From Amorphoplanes digitatis (GTDB lineage Bacteria > Actinomycetota > Actinomycetes > Mycobacteriales > Micromonosporaceae), in NCBI RefSeq assembly GCF_014205335.1, contig NZ_JACHNH010000001.1, positions 5,016,501 through 5,080,500 of the forward strand: a stretch of 64,000 nt of DNA, given 5' to 3'. Positions 8,338 to 16,824 of the stretch are shown here, one piece after another. Position 1 is the first letter of the stretch. Every line of letters begins with the position of its first letter. Below the pieces are notes generated by a model. It had not been told where the DNA came from. It saw only the letters and a program-made list of their open reading frames with translations, and did no database searches. The position numbers and the translations under genes were made by a program.

Positions 8338-8610
8338 GTCGCTCCTACTTCCTGATCTTGTGACCGCGGCGCCGCGCCGGTCAGGTGACACAGGGATCGC
8401 GCCGCGTACCCGGCCATGCCCGGCCGGGTTCGTACCACGATTTTCTGCGCCGCGGCGGCCGCCGGCATCGTCTTCCGCGGATGAGGCGCCACGCCTTCCC
8501 CGCCAGCGTCCGACCCGCGTCCCATCCGCGTAGGGGGACCTGCGGCACCACCGGCCAGACGTACGGTTTGGGCTCCGCACAGCTCCTGCGCAGAAGTGGA
8601 GCCCACCCAC
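8338..8610. other. Divergent intergenic region of 273 bp
   Basis: The gap separates the DUF7144 gene from the membrane protein at 8611. It contains an isolated CGGATGA half-site at 8478-8484 and one degenerate 17-bp operator at 8522. I see no small gene in it. Confidence 0.5.
8522..8538. promoter_or_regulatory. Degenerate 17-bp operator-like site (site 7)
   Basis: CCATCCGCGTAGGGGGA, only 10 of 14 to the consensus. It is listed because its distance to the next start (72 bp) matches the better sites. Confidence 0.25.
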
Positions 8611-9984
8611 ATGACCGAGCCCGAAGTACCGGATACCGAGCAGGAACTCGCGCAGCTGCGCGCCGAGAACGAGCGGCTGCGGGCGCTGGTGGAGAGCCGG
8701 GTTCCGCCGGACGTCCCGCACCGGCCCCGCCGCCGCGTCGGGCGATGGACCGCGGCGACCGTCTGCCTGCTGATCGGCTGCCTGCTGCTGCCGGTCGGCG
8801 CGGTGGCGGTGTTCGCGCGGACGGTCGTCTTCGACACCGACCGGTACGTCGAGACCGTCGCGCCGCTGGCGCACGACCCCGCCGTGCGCAACGCGGTGGC
8901 CGACCGGATCACCGCCGAGGTGTTCGCCGCGCTCGACATCGACGGATTCACCCGCCGGGCGATCGACGCCGTGGTGAAGCAGGGCGCGCCGGCCGAGCTC
9001 ACCATGCTCCAGCAGCCGATGGTCAACGGCGTGCGCTCGTTCGCCCGTACGCAGGTGCACAACGCGGTCAGCTCGGACCTGTTCGCGCAGGCCTGGGAGC
9101 AGGCCAACCGGGCGGCGCACGCCGGCCTGGTCGCCGCGCTGCGGGGGAACAAGGGCGGGGCGATCGAGGTGGAGAACGGCAACGTGTCGGTCAACCTCGG
9201 CCTGTTCATCCAGACCATCAAGCCGCGGCTGATCGAGGCCGGGGTCCCGTTCGCCGACCGGATACCCGCGGTGAACCTGTCCTTCCCGCTGCTGCACTCC
9301 GACGAGATTCCCAAGATCCAGCGCGCCGCCTCGCTGCTCGACCGGCTCGCGATACCGCTGGTGCTGTTCGCGTTCCTGCTGCTCGCCCTCGCGGTCTGGC
9401 TGGCACCCGGCCGCCGTCGCATGCTGTCCATCGCCGGCCTCGGCATCGCCCTGTCGCTGCTCCTGCTCCTCGGCGGGCTCGCCGCGGGCCGCGAGTACTA
9501 CCTCACCCACCTGCCGCAGAACACCCTGCCGACCGACGCGGCCGCCGTCGTCTGGGACACCCTGACGGCGCAGTTCAAGGTCCGGTTGCAGACCGTCGTG
9601 CTGGTCGGCGTCGTGATCGCGCTCGGCGCCTGGGTGGTCGGACCCGGCGAGCTCGCCCGCGGACTGCGCTCCGGCGCGAACCGGCTGATCCTCGGTGCCC
9701 GGGTGGGCGCGCGCCGGCTCGGCTGGCGGCCCACCGTCGTCGACCGCTGGGTCGCCGACCACGTCGCCGTGCTGCGCGCCGCCGCCCTCGCGCTGATCGT
9801 CATCGTGTACGCGCTCTGGACCCGGCCGACCGGTTCCGTCGTCGTCTGGCTCACGCTGGCGCTGCTGGGCCTGCTCGCCGTCATCGAGCTGCTGCGCCGG
9901 GGCACCGACCTGCCGCCCGCGCCGGACACCGAACCGGGCGCGACGCCGGCGATGCCGCGCGAGGCCGTCCTGCCGGGTACCTGA
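8611..9984 (+). CDS. Actinobacterial integral membrane protein with N-terminal leucine-zipper segment
   Basis: A 457-residue protein starting MTEPEVPDTEQEL. Residues 5-30 form a short coiled coil (QELAQLRAENERLRALVES). A TM helix follows at about 45-70, then an extracytoplasmic domain of about 180 residues containing FDTDRYVETVAPLAHDPAVRNAV, then TM helices near 255-275, 285-305, 335-355, 395-410 and 415-435. Homologous proteins are widespread in actinobacteria without a known role. The ATG has GGAG 11 bases upstream; an in-frame GTG at 8596 is less well placed. Confidence 0.7.
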   Translation: MTEPEVPDTEQELAQLRAENERLRALVESRVPPDVPHRPRRRVGRWTAATVCLLIGCLLLPVGAVAVFARTVVFDTDRYVETVAPLAHDPAVRNAVADRITAEVFAALDIDGFTRRAIDAVVKQGAPAELTMLQQPMVNGVRSFARTQVHNAVSSDLFAQAWEQANRAAHAGLVAALRGNKGGAIEVENGNVSVNLGLFIQTIKPRLIEAGVPFADRIPAVNLSFPLLHSDEIPKIQRAASLLDRLAIPLVLFAFLLLALAVWLAPGRRRMLSIAGLGIALSLLLLLGGLAAGREYYLTHLPQNTLPTDAAAVVWDTLTAQFKVRLQTVVLVGVVIALGAWVVGPGELARGLRSGANRLILGARVGARRLGWRPTVVDRWVADHVAVLRAAALALIVIVYALWTRPTGSVVVWLTLALLGLLAVIELLRRGTDLPPAPDTEPGATPAMPREAVLPGT

Positions 9985-9993
9985 GCGATGAGA

Positions 9994-10033
9994 CCGGCCG
10001 CGCGGGCCCGGATAACCGGTACCGCGCGGCCGG
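9994..10033. terminator. Convergent hairpin terminator
   Basis: Perfect 12-bp arms, CCGGCCGCGCGG and CCGCGCGGCCGG, around a 16-nt loop, between the stop of the membrane protein and the stop of the LAL regulator. Confidence 0.7.
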
Positions 10034-10045
10034 CGCGTGCGACCG

Positions 10046-12760
10046 TCAGACCAGCCCGAGCTCGCGGGCCCGGCGAACGGCCTCGTTGCGCCGCGAAGCG
10101 GCCAGCTTGCGGAGGATGCTGCGGACGTGCGTCTTCACCGTGTTCACGGAGAGGTACATCGCCTCGGCGATCTCCTCCGTGCCCAGCAGCGCCGCGAGGT
10201 GCCGGAGCACCTCCAGCTCCCGCTCGCTGAGCGGGTCGACCACGATCGGCGTGCTCTGCTCGGCCGGCGCGGCGCTGGGCCGCGCGCGGGGCTGCGGCGG
10301 CGCGGTCGAGCCGATCGACTGGTAGGCCGCCGCCAGCTCGGGGTCGCTGCGCAACAGCTGGCGCAGCCGCGGACCGGCCTCGTGGAAGACGCGCCGATGG
10401 CCGTCGGGTGCGGCGAGCGCCAGCGCCTGCCGCAGGCAGTCGCGGACGACGTTCGTCTCGCCCTGCTCGCTCGCCGCGATCGCCTTGACCAGCCAGGCCT
10501 CGATCAGGGTCGGCCCCGGCGCCGCGGCCGCCTCGACGATGGGCGTGAGCAGCTCGGCGCCCGCCCGGGTCTCGCCACGCGCCACGAGCGCGGCGGCGCT
10601 CACCACGGCGGCACGCGGTGACGACGGATCGTCCACGGCACCGGCGGCGGCCAGCGCCTCGTCCGGCCGGTCCATGACCACGGCGAGATGCGCCCGGCTC
10701 AGGGCGACCTCCCGCTCGAGCCACGCCGGCAGGGCCCCGCCGTCGCCGGTGGGCAGCTCGCCGAGGACGCGGGCCGCGGCCCGCAGCTCGCCCCGGCCGC
10801 TGAGCAGGCGCGACCGCACGAGGGCGACCGCGACCGTTGCCATGGCGTCCTGGCCCGCGTCGGGAACCGCCTCGGCGTCCCGCAGGTGGCGCCACGCGAC
10901 CGGCACCGCCCAGCGCTCGCCGGCCACCCAGGCGAGCACCACCGAGGTGGCGCGCGACTGCGGCGACGGCGTGTGGCACCGGCCGGCAAGCTGGGCCGCC
11001 TGGCCGGCCGTGTCGGAGGCGTCCCGCAGGCGTCCGAGGTAGACGTCGGCCAGCGCGAGCTGTTGCAGGCAGGCGAGCCGCACGCCCTCGCAGCCCGACG
11101 GCGGCGCGGTCTTGACGGCGTCGGTGAGCGTCACGACGGCGTCGCCGAGGTCGCCCGCCCAGATCTGGGACAGGCCCCGCCAGTACCGCAGGATCGTGCG
11201 CAGCTCCGGGTGGGCGTCGACGCGTTCCGGCGGCGCCTGCGCCATGAGCGCCTCGGCCGCGTCCGCGGCACGCAGGGCCCGCGGCACGTCGTGCCGCATG
11301 GCGGCCGCGCCGGCCTCGAGGATCGCGGCGGCGAGCCGCAGCGGCAGGTTCTGTTCCGGCCCGTCGTCGCCGACCAGGTCCGCGACCTGCGCCAGGTGTT
11401 GTTCCGCCTCGTCCGGGTCGGCGGCGGCGAGCCGCTGTGCGGCCGCCACCAGGGCCGGCTCCGGCCCGTCCAGCCCGGCCGGCATGTCACGGAACAGCTT
11501 GCCGAGGCGGTCGGCGTCGCCGCAGGCGACCAGCCGGCCGATGCCCAGGTCCCGCACCACAAGGGCGCAGGCGTGCTCCCAGTCGCCGGCGGCGACCGTG
11601 TGCCGGATCGCGTCGGCGGAGCGCCCGTGCGCGACGAACCAGGCCGCGGCGCGGCGGTGCAGGTGCGGCACCCGCTCGGGCTCCTCGTAGGTCAGCTGCG
11701 CCCGCAGCAGTTCCGCGAAGAGGCGGTGGTAGCGGTGCACCGTCGATCGCTCGGCGACCGGCTGCACGAACGCGTTGGCCCGCTCCATCACCGCCAGGAT
11801 CTGCCGTGCGTCGTTCCGTCCGGTCAGCACGTCGGCCAGGTCCGGCGTGAAGTCGTCGACGATGCTGGTACGCAGGACGAAGTCCCGGATCTCGGGCGGC
11901 TGGGCGGACAGCACCTCGCCGAGGAAGTACTCGGCGATGTTCGCGTCGTCGCCGGCGATGGTGATGACGAGGTCCTCGGCGTCGCCGCACCGCTCCATGG
12001 CCATGGCGAACAACCGGATGCCAGCGGCCCACCCCTCGGTGCGTTCGACGAGCGAGCGCAGCGCCCAGTCCGGCAGGTGCACGCCGTGGCCGGCCAGCAG
12101 CGCAGCGGTCTCGACGGCGGTGAACGCGAGGTCGTCGCCGCGGATCTCGCTCAGCGTCCCGGCGAGGCGGTAGCGGTACAGGGGCAGCGGTGGATCCCAG
12201 CGGCCGACCAGGACCACCCGCAGGTGCTGATCGGCGTGCCGGAGCAGCGCGTCGAGGTCGTCGCCGAGGCGCCGGCCGGCGAGCACGGAGACGCTGTCGA
12301 GAACCAGCACGACGGCGCTGTGCTGTGCGGCGAGGTCGGCCGCCAGGCGGGCGAGCAGCGATCTGCCGATCGTCCCGCGGTGCGCCGCCTCCTCGATCGC
12401 CGGCGACAGCTTGATGCCGCTGCGGTGGAAACCCTCGACCAGGTAGGACCAGAAGACACCCGGCTCGTCGTCGCCCTCCTCGAGGGCGATCCAGATGACC
12501 GGTCCCGGCGCTCCCCCGGCGGACACCCAGGAGGCGACCAGCTGCGTCTTTCCGCTGCCCGGCGGGCCGGTCACCACCGTCATGGGGTTGGCGACCGCCC
12601 TGGACAGGCGGCTGTGCAGTCGTTCCCGCTCCACCGTGAACGGCGGGGTCTTGGGTACGGCGAACTTGGAGGCGAGCAGTGGGTCGCTCTCGGCGGTCGG
12701 GGCTGCGGCAGCCGTAGGAACCAGGGCGGTATCGGCACGAATCGTCACGTCGCTCGTCAC
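10046..12760 (-). CDS. LAL-type LuxR transcriptional regulator (MalT-like STAND ATPase), first of two
   Basis: A 904-residue regulator with MalT architecture. A short N-terminal linker contains ASKFAVPKTPP; Walker A is GPPGSGKT at residues 65-72; VVLVLDSVSVLAGRRL is the Walker B region. A long alpha-helical TPR-like sensor region follows, and residues about 837-904 form a LuxR HTH (DPLSERELEVLRHLAALLG, then SVNTVKTHVRSILRKL). Such proteins are ATP- and inducer-dependent activators. The start is a GTG preceded by GCGAGGC. It lies downstream of a second LAL gene on the same strand, with a 185-bp gap holding operator site 8, so autoregulation is plausible. The ligand is unknown. Confidence 0.9.
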   Translation of the reverse strand: MTSDVTIRADTALVPTAAAAPTAESDPLLASKFAVPKTPPFTVERERLHSRLSRAVANPMTVVTGPPGSGKTQLVASWVSAGGAPGPVIWIALEEGDDEPGVFWSYLVEGFHRSGIKLSPAIEEAAHRGTIGRSLLARLAADLAAQHSAVVLVLDSVSVLAGRRLGDDLDALLRHADQHLRVVLVGRWDPPLPLYRYRLAGTLSEIRGDDLAFTAVETAALLAGHGVHLPDWALRSLVERTEGWAAGIRLFAMAMERCGDAEDLVITIAGDDANIAEYFLGEVLSAQPPEIRDFVLRTSIVDDFTPDLADVLTGRNDARQILAVMERANAFVQPVAERSTVHRYHRLFAELLRAQLTYEEPERVPHLHRRAAAWFVAHGRSADAIRHTVAAGDWEHACALVVRDLGIGRLVACGDADRLGKLFRDMPAGLDGPEPALVAAAQRLAAADPDEAEQHLAQVADLVGDDGPEQNLPLRLAAAILEAGAAAMRHDVPRALRAADAAEALMAQAPPERVDAHPELRTILRYWRGLSQIWAGDLGDAVVTLTDAVKTAPPSGCEGVRLACLQQLALADVYLGRLRDASDTAGQAAQLAGRCHTPSPQSRATSVVLAWVAGERWAVPVAWRHLRDAEAVPDAGQDAMATVAVALVRSRLLSGRGELRAAARVLGELPTGDGGALPAWLEREVALSRAHLAVVMDRPDEALAAAGAVDDPSSPRAAVVSAAALVARGETRAGAELLTPIVEAAAAPGPTLIEAWLVKAIAASEQGETNVVRDCLRQALALAAPDGHRRVFHEAGPRLRQLLRSDPELAAAYQSIGSTAPPQPRARPSAAPAEQSTPIVVDPLSERELEVLRHLAALLGTEEIAEAMYLSVNTVKTHVRSILRKLAASRRNEAVRRARELGLV

Positions 12761-12872
12761 GGCTTTGCCTCGCTTGTGTTCGCGGTGGCTGTCAGCAGGC
12801 TCCGTTGTCGCGTCGGTTTACAAAGTCGATCAGTTTCAGCCCTCAGCGTTCGGCAGTCGAGGTGACCTTGCA

Positions 12873-12889
12873 TCGTCCACATGGGGTGA
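12873..12889. promoter_or_regulatory. 17-bp inverted-repeat operator (site 8, imperfect)
   Basis: TCGTCCACATGGGGTGA, 12 of 14 to the consensus with one perfect half-site. It lies 112 bp upstream of the first LAL regulator, in locally AT-richer DNA. Confidence 0.45.
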
Positions 12890-12945
12890 TTGACGGAACG
12901 CCAGGAGTAATCAGGCCCTTGTCGGCACGAAGTCACGACAAAGAC

Positions 12946-15648
12946 CTATATGAGACCCAATTCCCTTGCCCGATCAACCGCTTCACGACGCTGCGTAACT
13001 CCAAGCTTACGGTAGAGCGACCTGAGGTGCGCTTTCACTGTATTCACCGAGACATACATCTGTCCTGCTATGTCCTGATTTCTCAGCATTGTTGGTAGAT
13101 AACGTAACACGTCCAATTCGCGCTCCGTGAGCTCTTCGCTGTCCTGCCCCCAGGCCGATTCGGCCCGGGCCGGCTCGGCCATCGCGTCGCCGAGAAGCTC
13201 ACCGACAAAGTGCGAACTGTGCGGAGTAAGCCACTGATAGCGCTCGAGAAAGGCCGCGAGCCGGGGCAGGCCGACGCCGACGAACGGCCCGCGCATCTCC
13301 TGCGCCTCCGCCAGGGCGACGGCGCGGGAGAACGCGTCGACCGAGCGGCTGTTCTGCCGCAGCTCGTCCGCCACCAGCGCGGTGAGCAGCCAGGCCTCGA
13401 CGGCCGAGCCGATGTCGGGCGCCGAGACGTGTATCGGGGCGAGCGCCGCCTCCGCGGCGTCGAACGCCCCGAGCGTGAGGTGTGCCCGCGCGACGCGGGT
13501 CCACAGCCGCGGGAACATCCGCGCGGCCGCGCCGGGCCGGCGGACCCGCCGGATCAGCTTCTCGGGCTCGCCCGCCGCGAGGTCGAGGTCGGCCTCCGCG
13601 AGCGCGAGCCACCGGGCCAGGGTGGTGGGCGTCCGGCCGGCGTCGGCCTCCTCCTCGAGGCGCCGGGCCGCCAGCCGCGCCGCGTCCAGCTCGCCGTGCG
13701 CGAGCAGGACCCGGATCTCCACCGCCCGCAGGGCGAGGTACGGCACCGGTTCGGGCTCCGGGCGCTGCGCCACGGCGGCGTTCTCGAGGGCCGCGACGGC
13801 CTCGCCCAGGTGGTGCCGTTCGAGGTTGATCAGGGCCAGCGCCAGGTGGGCGGGTACCGCCTGCGGCGCCGAGCGCCAGGCGCCCTCCGCCAGCGCGAGG
13901 CCGCCGCGCGCGTGCCCGGACCCGTCCCGCAGCAGGCCGCGCTCCGCCTCCACCAGGGCCAGGTGTGCCATCGCGTCGAGCTGGGTGAGCTCCGCGCCGG
14001 CGTGCTGCGCCACCGCCATCCCCGATCGCAGCCGGGTGTGTGCCGCGCCGAGGCGCCCCGTCCAGAACAGCCCGACGCCGGTGTTGGTGAAGGCGGTCGC
14101 CCGGTAGTGACGCGCGCCGGGCAGCTGCGCCGTCGACACGTCCGCGAGCACGTTCAGGGCCTCGGCGGTCGTGTCGGCGAGCGCCGTCATGTCGCCGCGC
14201 GCGCGGGCCAGCGCCGCGTCGAGCGCGCGGGCCAGGATCTCGGCCGGCAGCCGCAGGTCCGCGTCCTCGTCGGCGAGGGTCGCCCGGGCCCGGGCGACCT
14301 GTGCCGGCACGACGTCGTACTCCCCGCGGTCGTGTGCGAGCAGCGCGCCGCAGAGTGCGAGGCCCGCGGTGGCCGAGAGCCGGCTCGCCGGCACCAGCGC
14401 CAGCTGGTCGGCGAGGGGCCGGCGGTGCGCCGAGTCGATCCGGGCGCCGACGACGGTCACCACAAGGCGGCCGACGAGCGGCCAGTCCCCCGCCGCGACC
14501 GCGTGCCCGACCGCGGCCGGCCCGTCGTCGACGCCGGCGAACCAGTACGCCGCCGTGCGATTCAGGTCCGTGGCGAGTTCGGGTGTCTCGAGCCGCAGCC
14601 GGTACCGCAGCAGGTCCCGCAGCAGGGGGTGGTACCGGAACCACTCCGGCCGGCCCGCCACCCTGGTCACCAGCGCGTTCGCGCGCGCCAGGCGTTCGAG
14701 GACCTGCTGCCCGCGCGGCTGCCCGGTGAGCGCCTCGGCCAGCTCGCCGGAGACCCGCTCCGCGACGGAGGTCTGCCTCAGGAACTGCTGCACCTCGGGC
14801 GGCTCGCCGACCAGGACCTCGGACATCAGGTAGTCGGCGACCGCCGGCTCGGTCCCGGCGAACTCACCGGCCCGCCGCGCCGGGTCCCGTACGCCGAGGA
14901 ATCCGGCGGCGAGGCGCAGGCCGGTGGCCCAGCCCTCGGTGCGTTCGTGCAGCGCCTCGAGCTCGGTGGGCGGTAGCCGCAGATCGTGCGCGGCCAGGAG
15001 CCTGTTCGCCTCCTCCGGGGTGAAGTCCAGCTCCGCGGCGCGCAGCTCGGTCAGCCCTGCCCGGATCCGCGGGCGGTGCAGCGCCGGCACCCGGTCCGCC
15101 CGGGTGGTGATCACCAGCCGCAGCCGGCCGAGGGGGTGGCGCAGGAGAAAGGCAAGCGACCGCAGGATCCGCGGATTGCCGATCTCGTGCAGATCGTCGA
15201 GGACCAGCACCACGGGGCACGTGAGCGCGGCGATCCCGGCGGCGAGCCGGCGCACGAAGGCCTCGTCGAGGCGCGGGCCGGGAATCATCCGCGCCAGCGG
15301 ACTGCGCTCGGGCACCGCACCGGTGCCGCGGATCGCGCCGAGCACGTAGGACCAGAAGGAGGCGGGATCGTTGTCGCAGGCGTCGAGGGCGAGCCAGGCC
15401 ACGGGTCCGGGAGCCCGGCCGGCCTCGGCCCAGCCGGCGACGAGCAGGGTCTTGCCCGCGCCCGGTCCCCCGCTCACCAGCGTCGCCTCGCCCTCGGCGC
15501 CCTCGGTGAGCCGGTCGGTGAGGCGCGGCCGCGGTACGAACGCACGCGGCAGCGGCGGCACGGCGAGCTTGGCCGTGAGCAGCCCTGCCGGGCCGGCGAT
15601 GCGGGACGGCGCACCCGCGATCCGCGTGTTCCTACCCCGATCACCCAT
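12946..15648 (-). CDS. LAL-type LuxR transcriptional regulator, second of two
   Basis: A 900-residue paralogue of the adjacent regulator: N-terminal LLTAKLAVPPLPRAFVPRP, Walker A GGPGAGKT at 60-67, VVLVLDDLHEIG as Walker B, a helical sensor region, and a C-terminal LuxR HTH (ELTERELDVLRYLP, SVNTVKAHLRSLYRKL). The recognition helix is nearly the same as in its neighbour, so the two may share DNA targets. The HTH-coding end (roughly 12946-13130) is only about half GC by my count (93 of 180 bases at 12961-13140), against roughly three quarters in the rest of the gene. This composition break suggests recombination or replacement of the DNA-binding domain. Confidence 0.9.
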   Translation of the reverse strand: MGDRGRNTRIAGAPSRIAGPAGLLTAKLAVPPLPRAFVPRPRLTDRLTEGAEGEATLVSGGPGAGKTLLVAGWAEAGRAPGPVAWLALDACDNDPASFWSYVLGAIRGTGAVPERSPLARMIPGPRLDEAFVRRLAAGIAALTCPVVLVLDDLHEIGNPRILRSLAFLLRHPLGRLRLVITTRADRVPALHRPRIRAGLTELRAAELDFTPEEANRLLAAHDLRLPPTELEALHERTEGWATGLRLAAGFLGVRDPARRAGEFAGTEPAVADYLMSEVLVGEPPEVQQFLRQTSVAERVSGELAEALTGQPRGQQVLERLARANALVTRVAGRPEWFRYHPLLRDLLRYRLRLETPELATDLNRTAAYWFAGVDDGPAAVGHAVAAGDWPLVGRLVVTVVGARIDSAHRRPLADQLALVPASRLSATAGLALCGALLAHDRGEYDVVPAQVARARATLADEDADLRLPAEILARALDAALARARGDMTALADTTAEALNVLADVSTAQLPGARHYRATAFTNTGVGLFWTGRLGAAHTRLRSGMAVAQHAGAELTQLDAMAHLALVEAERGLLRDGSGHARGGLALAEGAWRSAPQAVPAHLALALINLERHHLGEAVAALENAAVAQRPEPEPVPYLALRAVEIRVLLAHGELDAARLAARRLEEEADAGRTPTTLARWLALAEADLDLAAGEPEKLIRRVRRPGAAARMFPRLWTRVARAHLTLGAFDAAEAALAPIHVSAPDIGSAVEAWLLTALVADELRQNSRSVDAFSRAVALAEAQEMRGPFVGVGLPRLAAFLERYQWLTPHSSHFVGELLGDAMAEPARAESAWGQDSEELTERELDVLRYLPTMLRNQDIAGQMYVSVNTVKAHLRSLYRKLGVTQRREAVDRARELGLI

Positions 15649-15788
15649 GCGATATCCCGCGCTTCCTGGTCAACAGGCATGGCGGCGCTTCGTCGACCTG
15701 AGCGTAACCCAAGATCGACTGACCTGGATCCGGTGCGCGAGCCGCGGTGCTGTCGCATTGATCACCAACCGCCGGATTTAACGCGCCG

Positions 15789-15805
15789 CCATCCCCTGCG
15801 GACGA
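15789..15805. promoter_or_regulatory. 17-bp inverted-repeat operator (site 9, imperfect)
   Basis: CCATCCCCTGCGGACGA, 12 of 14 to the consensus, 57 bp upstream of the small gene at 15863 in the gap divergent from the second LAL regulator. Confidence 0.5.
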
Positions 15806-15862
15806 TCCGTAATCGGCTCGCGGGGCCGATGGTTCAGGGAGGAACGCCCCGGAGGTGATCGG

Positions 15863-16117
15863 ATGACAGAGAGATACGAGATCCGCGTATCGGATCGGCT
15901 CGGACCGGTGCTGCTCGGCGCCCTGGCCGGCATGCGGTCGGAGGTGGTGCCGCGACAGACGATCATCGAGGGCTGGTTCTCCACTGAGGAATTCCGTGCG
16001 CTGCTGCTGCGGGTGGAACGGGTCGGCGTGCAGCTCATCCGCCTCGACCGCGTCGCCGACGAGCGCGAACGGCGCACGCGGGATCCCGCGACCCCACCGG
16101 GACCGTCATCCGGGTGA
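15863..16117 (+). CDS. Small alpha/beta protein, unknown function
   Basis: An 84-residue protein, MTERYEIRVSDRLGPVLLGA at its start, with a good ribosome site (CGGAGGTGATCGG). The pattern of a strand RYEIRVS, a helix GPVLLGALAGM, paired strands (EVVPRQTIIEGWF) and a helix FRALLLRVERVG followed by a strand VQLIRLDRV matches a common family of 70-90 residue actinobacterial proteins with no known function. The last ~15 residues are disordered. Its promoter faces an operator copy, which fits membership in the local regulon. Confidence 0.65.
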   Translation: MTERYEIRVSDRLGPVLLGALAGMRSEVVPRQTIIEGWFSTEEFRALLLRVERVGVQLIRLDRVADERERRTRDPATPPGPSSG

Positions 16118-16133
16118 TCCGCCGCGGGCGCGC

Positions 16134-16150
16134 TCATCCCGCTCGGATGA
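16134..16150. promoter_or_regulatory. 17-bp inverted-repeat operator (site 10) in a convergent gap
   Basis: TCATCCCGCTCGGATGA, 14 of 14 to the consensus. Unlike the other copies it lies between two convergent genes, downstream of both, so no annotated gene explains it. Confidence 0.65.
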
Positions 16151-16195
16151 CGCGCCTCCGCGCCCGCGGCACCATCATGGCGGCATGCCGACGAA

Positions 16196-16249
16196 CGGGG
16201 CGCCGAGGGTGACGGGCGGTAGTGCACCGCCTCGTTCCTCGGCGCCCCG
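16196..16249. terminator. Large nested hairpin between convergent genes
   Basis: A perfect 13-bp outer stem (CGGGGCGCCGAGG at 16196-16208 with CCTCGGCGCCCCG at 16237-16249) encloses a second perfect 6-bp stem (GGCGGT at 16215-16220, ACCGCC at 16226-16231). It may be a bidirectional terminator; it begins 45 bp after operator site 10, so it could also be part of a short structured transcript. Confidence 0.55.
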
Positions 16250-16304
16250 ATCGGGACGACCTTCTCAGCCCCCGCTTCCGCTGCGGGTCACGGGCGGCCC
16301 GGCC

Positions 16305-16595
16305 TCACCGGACCGAGTCGGACAGCGCACGGTCGTAGTCGCGCCAGGCGCCGACGCCGGCGCCGGTGGCCGTCCGGACCTGACCCCAGCGGCGGCGGAC
16401 CGTGACCTGCGGCGGCTCCTCGAGCTGCGCGATGTACCGCCGAGCCGCACCGAACATCGCGTACGCGCCGACGGCGGCGCCGATCGCGTAGGTCACGAAC
16501 CCGACCGTCATGAGGGCCGCGCTGCCTCCCACCAGTCGCCGGTCGACGTACGCTCCCGACATCCTGGTGCCGGCGGTGTTGGTAAAAGCAGCCAT
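16305..16595 (-). CDS. Small membrane protein, unknown function
   Basis: A 96-residue protein starting MAAFTNTAGTRMSGAYVDRR, with one clear hydrophobic stretch (about residues 23-50, ALMTVGFVTYAIGAAVGAYA) and a basic C-terminal half containing PPQVTVRRRWGQVR. I do not recognise a family. It has a GGAGG ribosome site (GCCCAGGAGGCAGAAC). Operator site 11 lies 97 bp upstream in the divergent gap shared with the DUF6325 gene. Confidence 0.6.
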   Translation of the reverse strand: MAAFTNTAGTRMSGAYVDRRLVGGSAALMTVGFVTYAIGAAVGAYAMFGAARRYIAQLEEPPQVTVRRRWGQVRTATGAGVGAWRDYDRALSDSVR

Positions 16596-16692
16596 GTTCT
16601 GCCTCCTGGGCTCGGTTCGCGGCCTTTCGTCCGCAGCCGGGATGCTGCGCGACAGTCAGTCCCACCGTCGCCCGCGCCGAAGGTTCCCGTCG

Positions 16693-16709
16693 TCATCCGG
16701 CCCGGATGA
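16693..16709. promoter_or_regulatory. 17-bp inverted-repeat operator (site 11)
   Basis: TCATCCGGCCCGGATGA: perfect 7-bp inverted repeat, 13 of 14 to the consensus. It probably serves the minus-strand gene at 16595. Confidence 0.7.
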
Positions 16710-16743
16710 GCGCAATGCCGGCCGCATCCGGCCGACCGCCTTT

Positions 16744-16760
16744 TCACCCGCTGGGGGTGA
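16744..16760. promoter_or_regulatory. 17-bp inverted-repeat operator (site 12)
   Basis: TCACCCGCTGGGGGTGA, 13 of 14 to the consensus, 64 bp before the DUF6325 start and 51 bp from site 11. Confidence 0.7.
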
Positions 16761-16824
16761 AGGACCGGGAGCCGCTGTCGGGCAGCGTGAGGTCTGGTTG
16801 TCCAAGCTGACCGGAAGGGCTGAA

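Noticed and set aside
13199..14644. Long open frames antisense or out of frame within both LAL genes
   Set aside because: High-GC third positions keep all frames open; translations are Arg/Gly/Ala-rich without domains, whereas the LAL frames have complete motifs.
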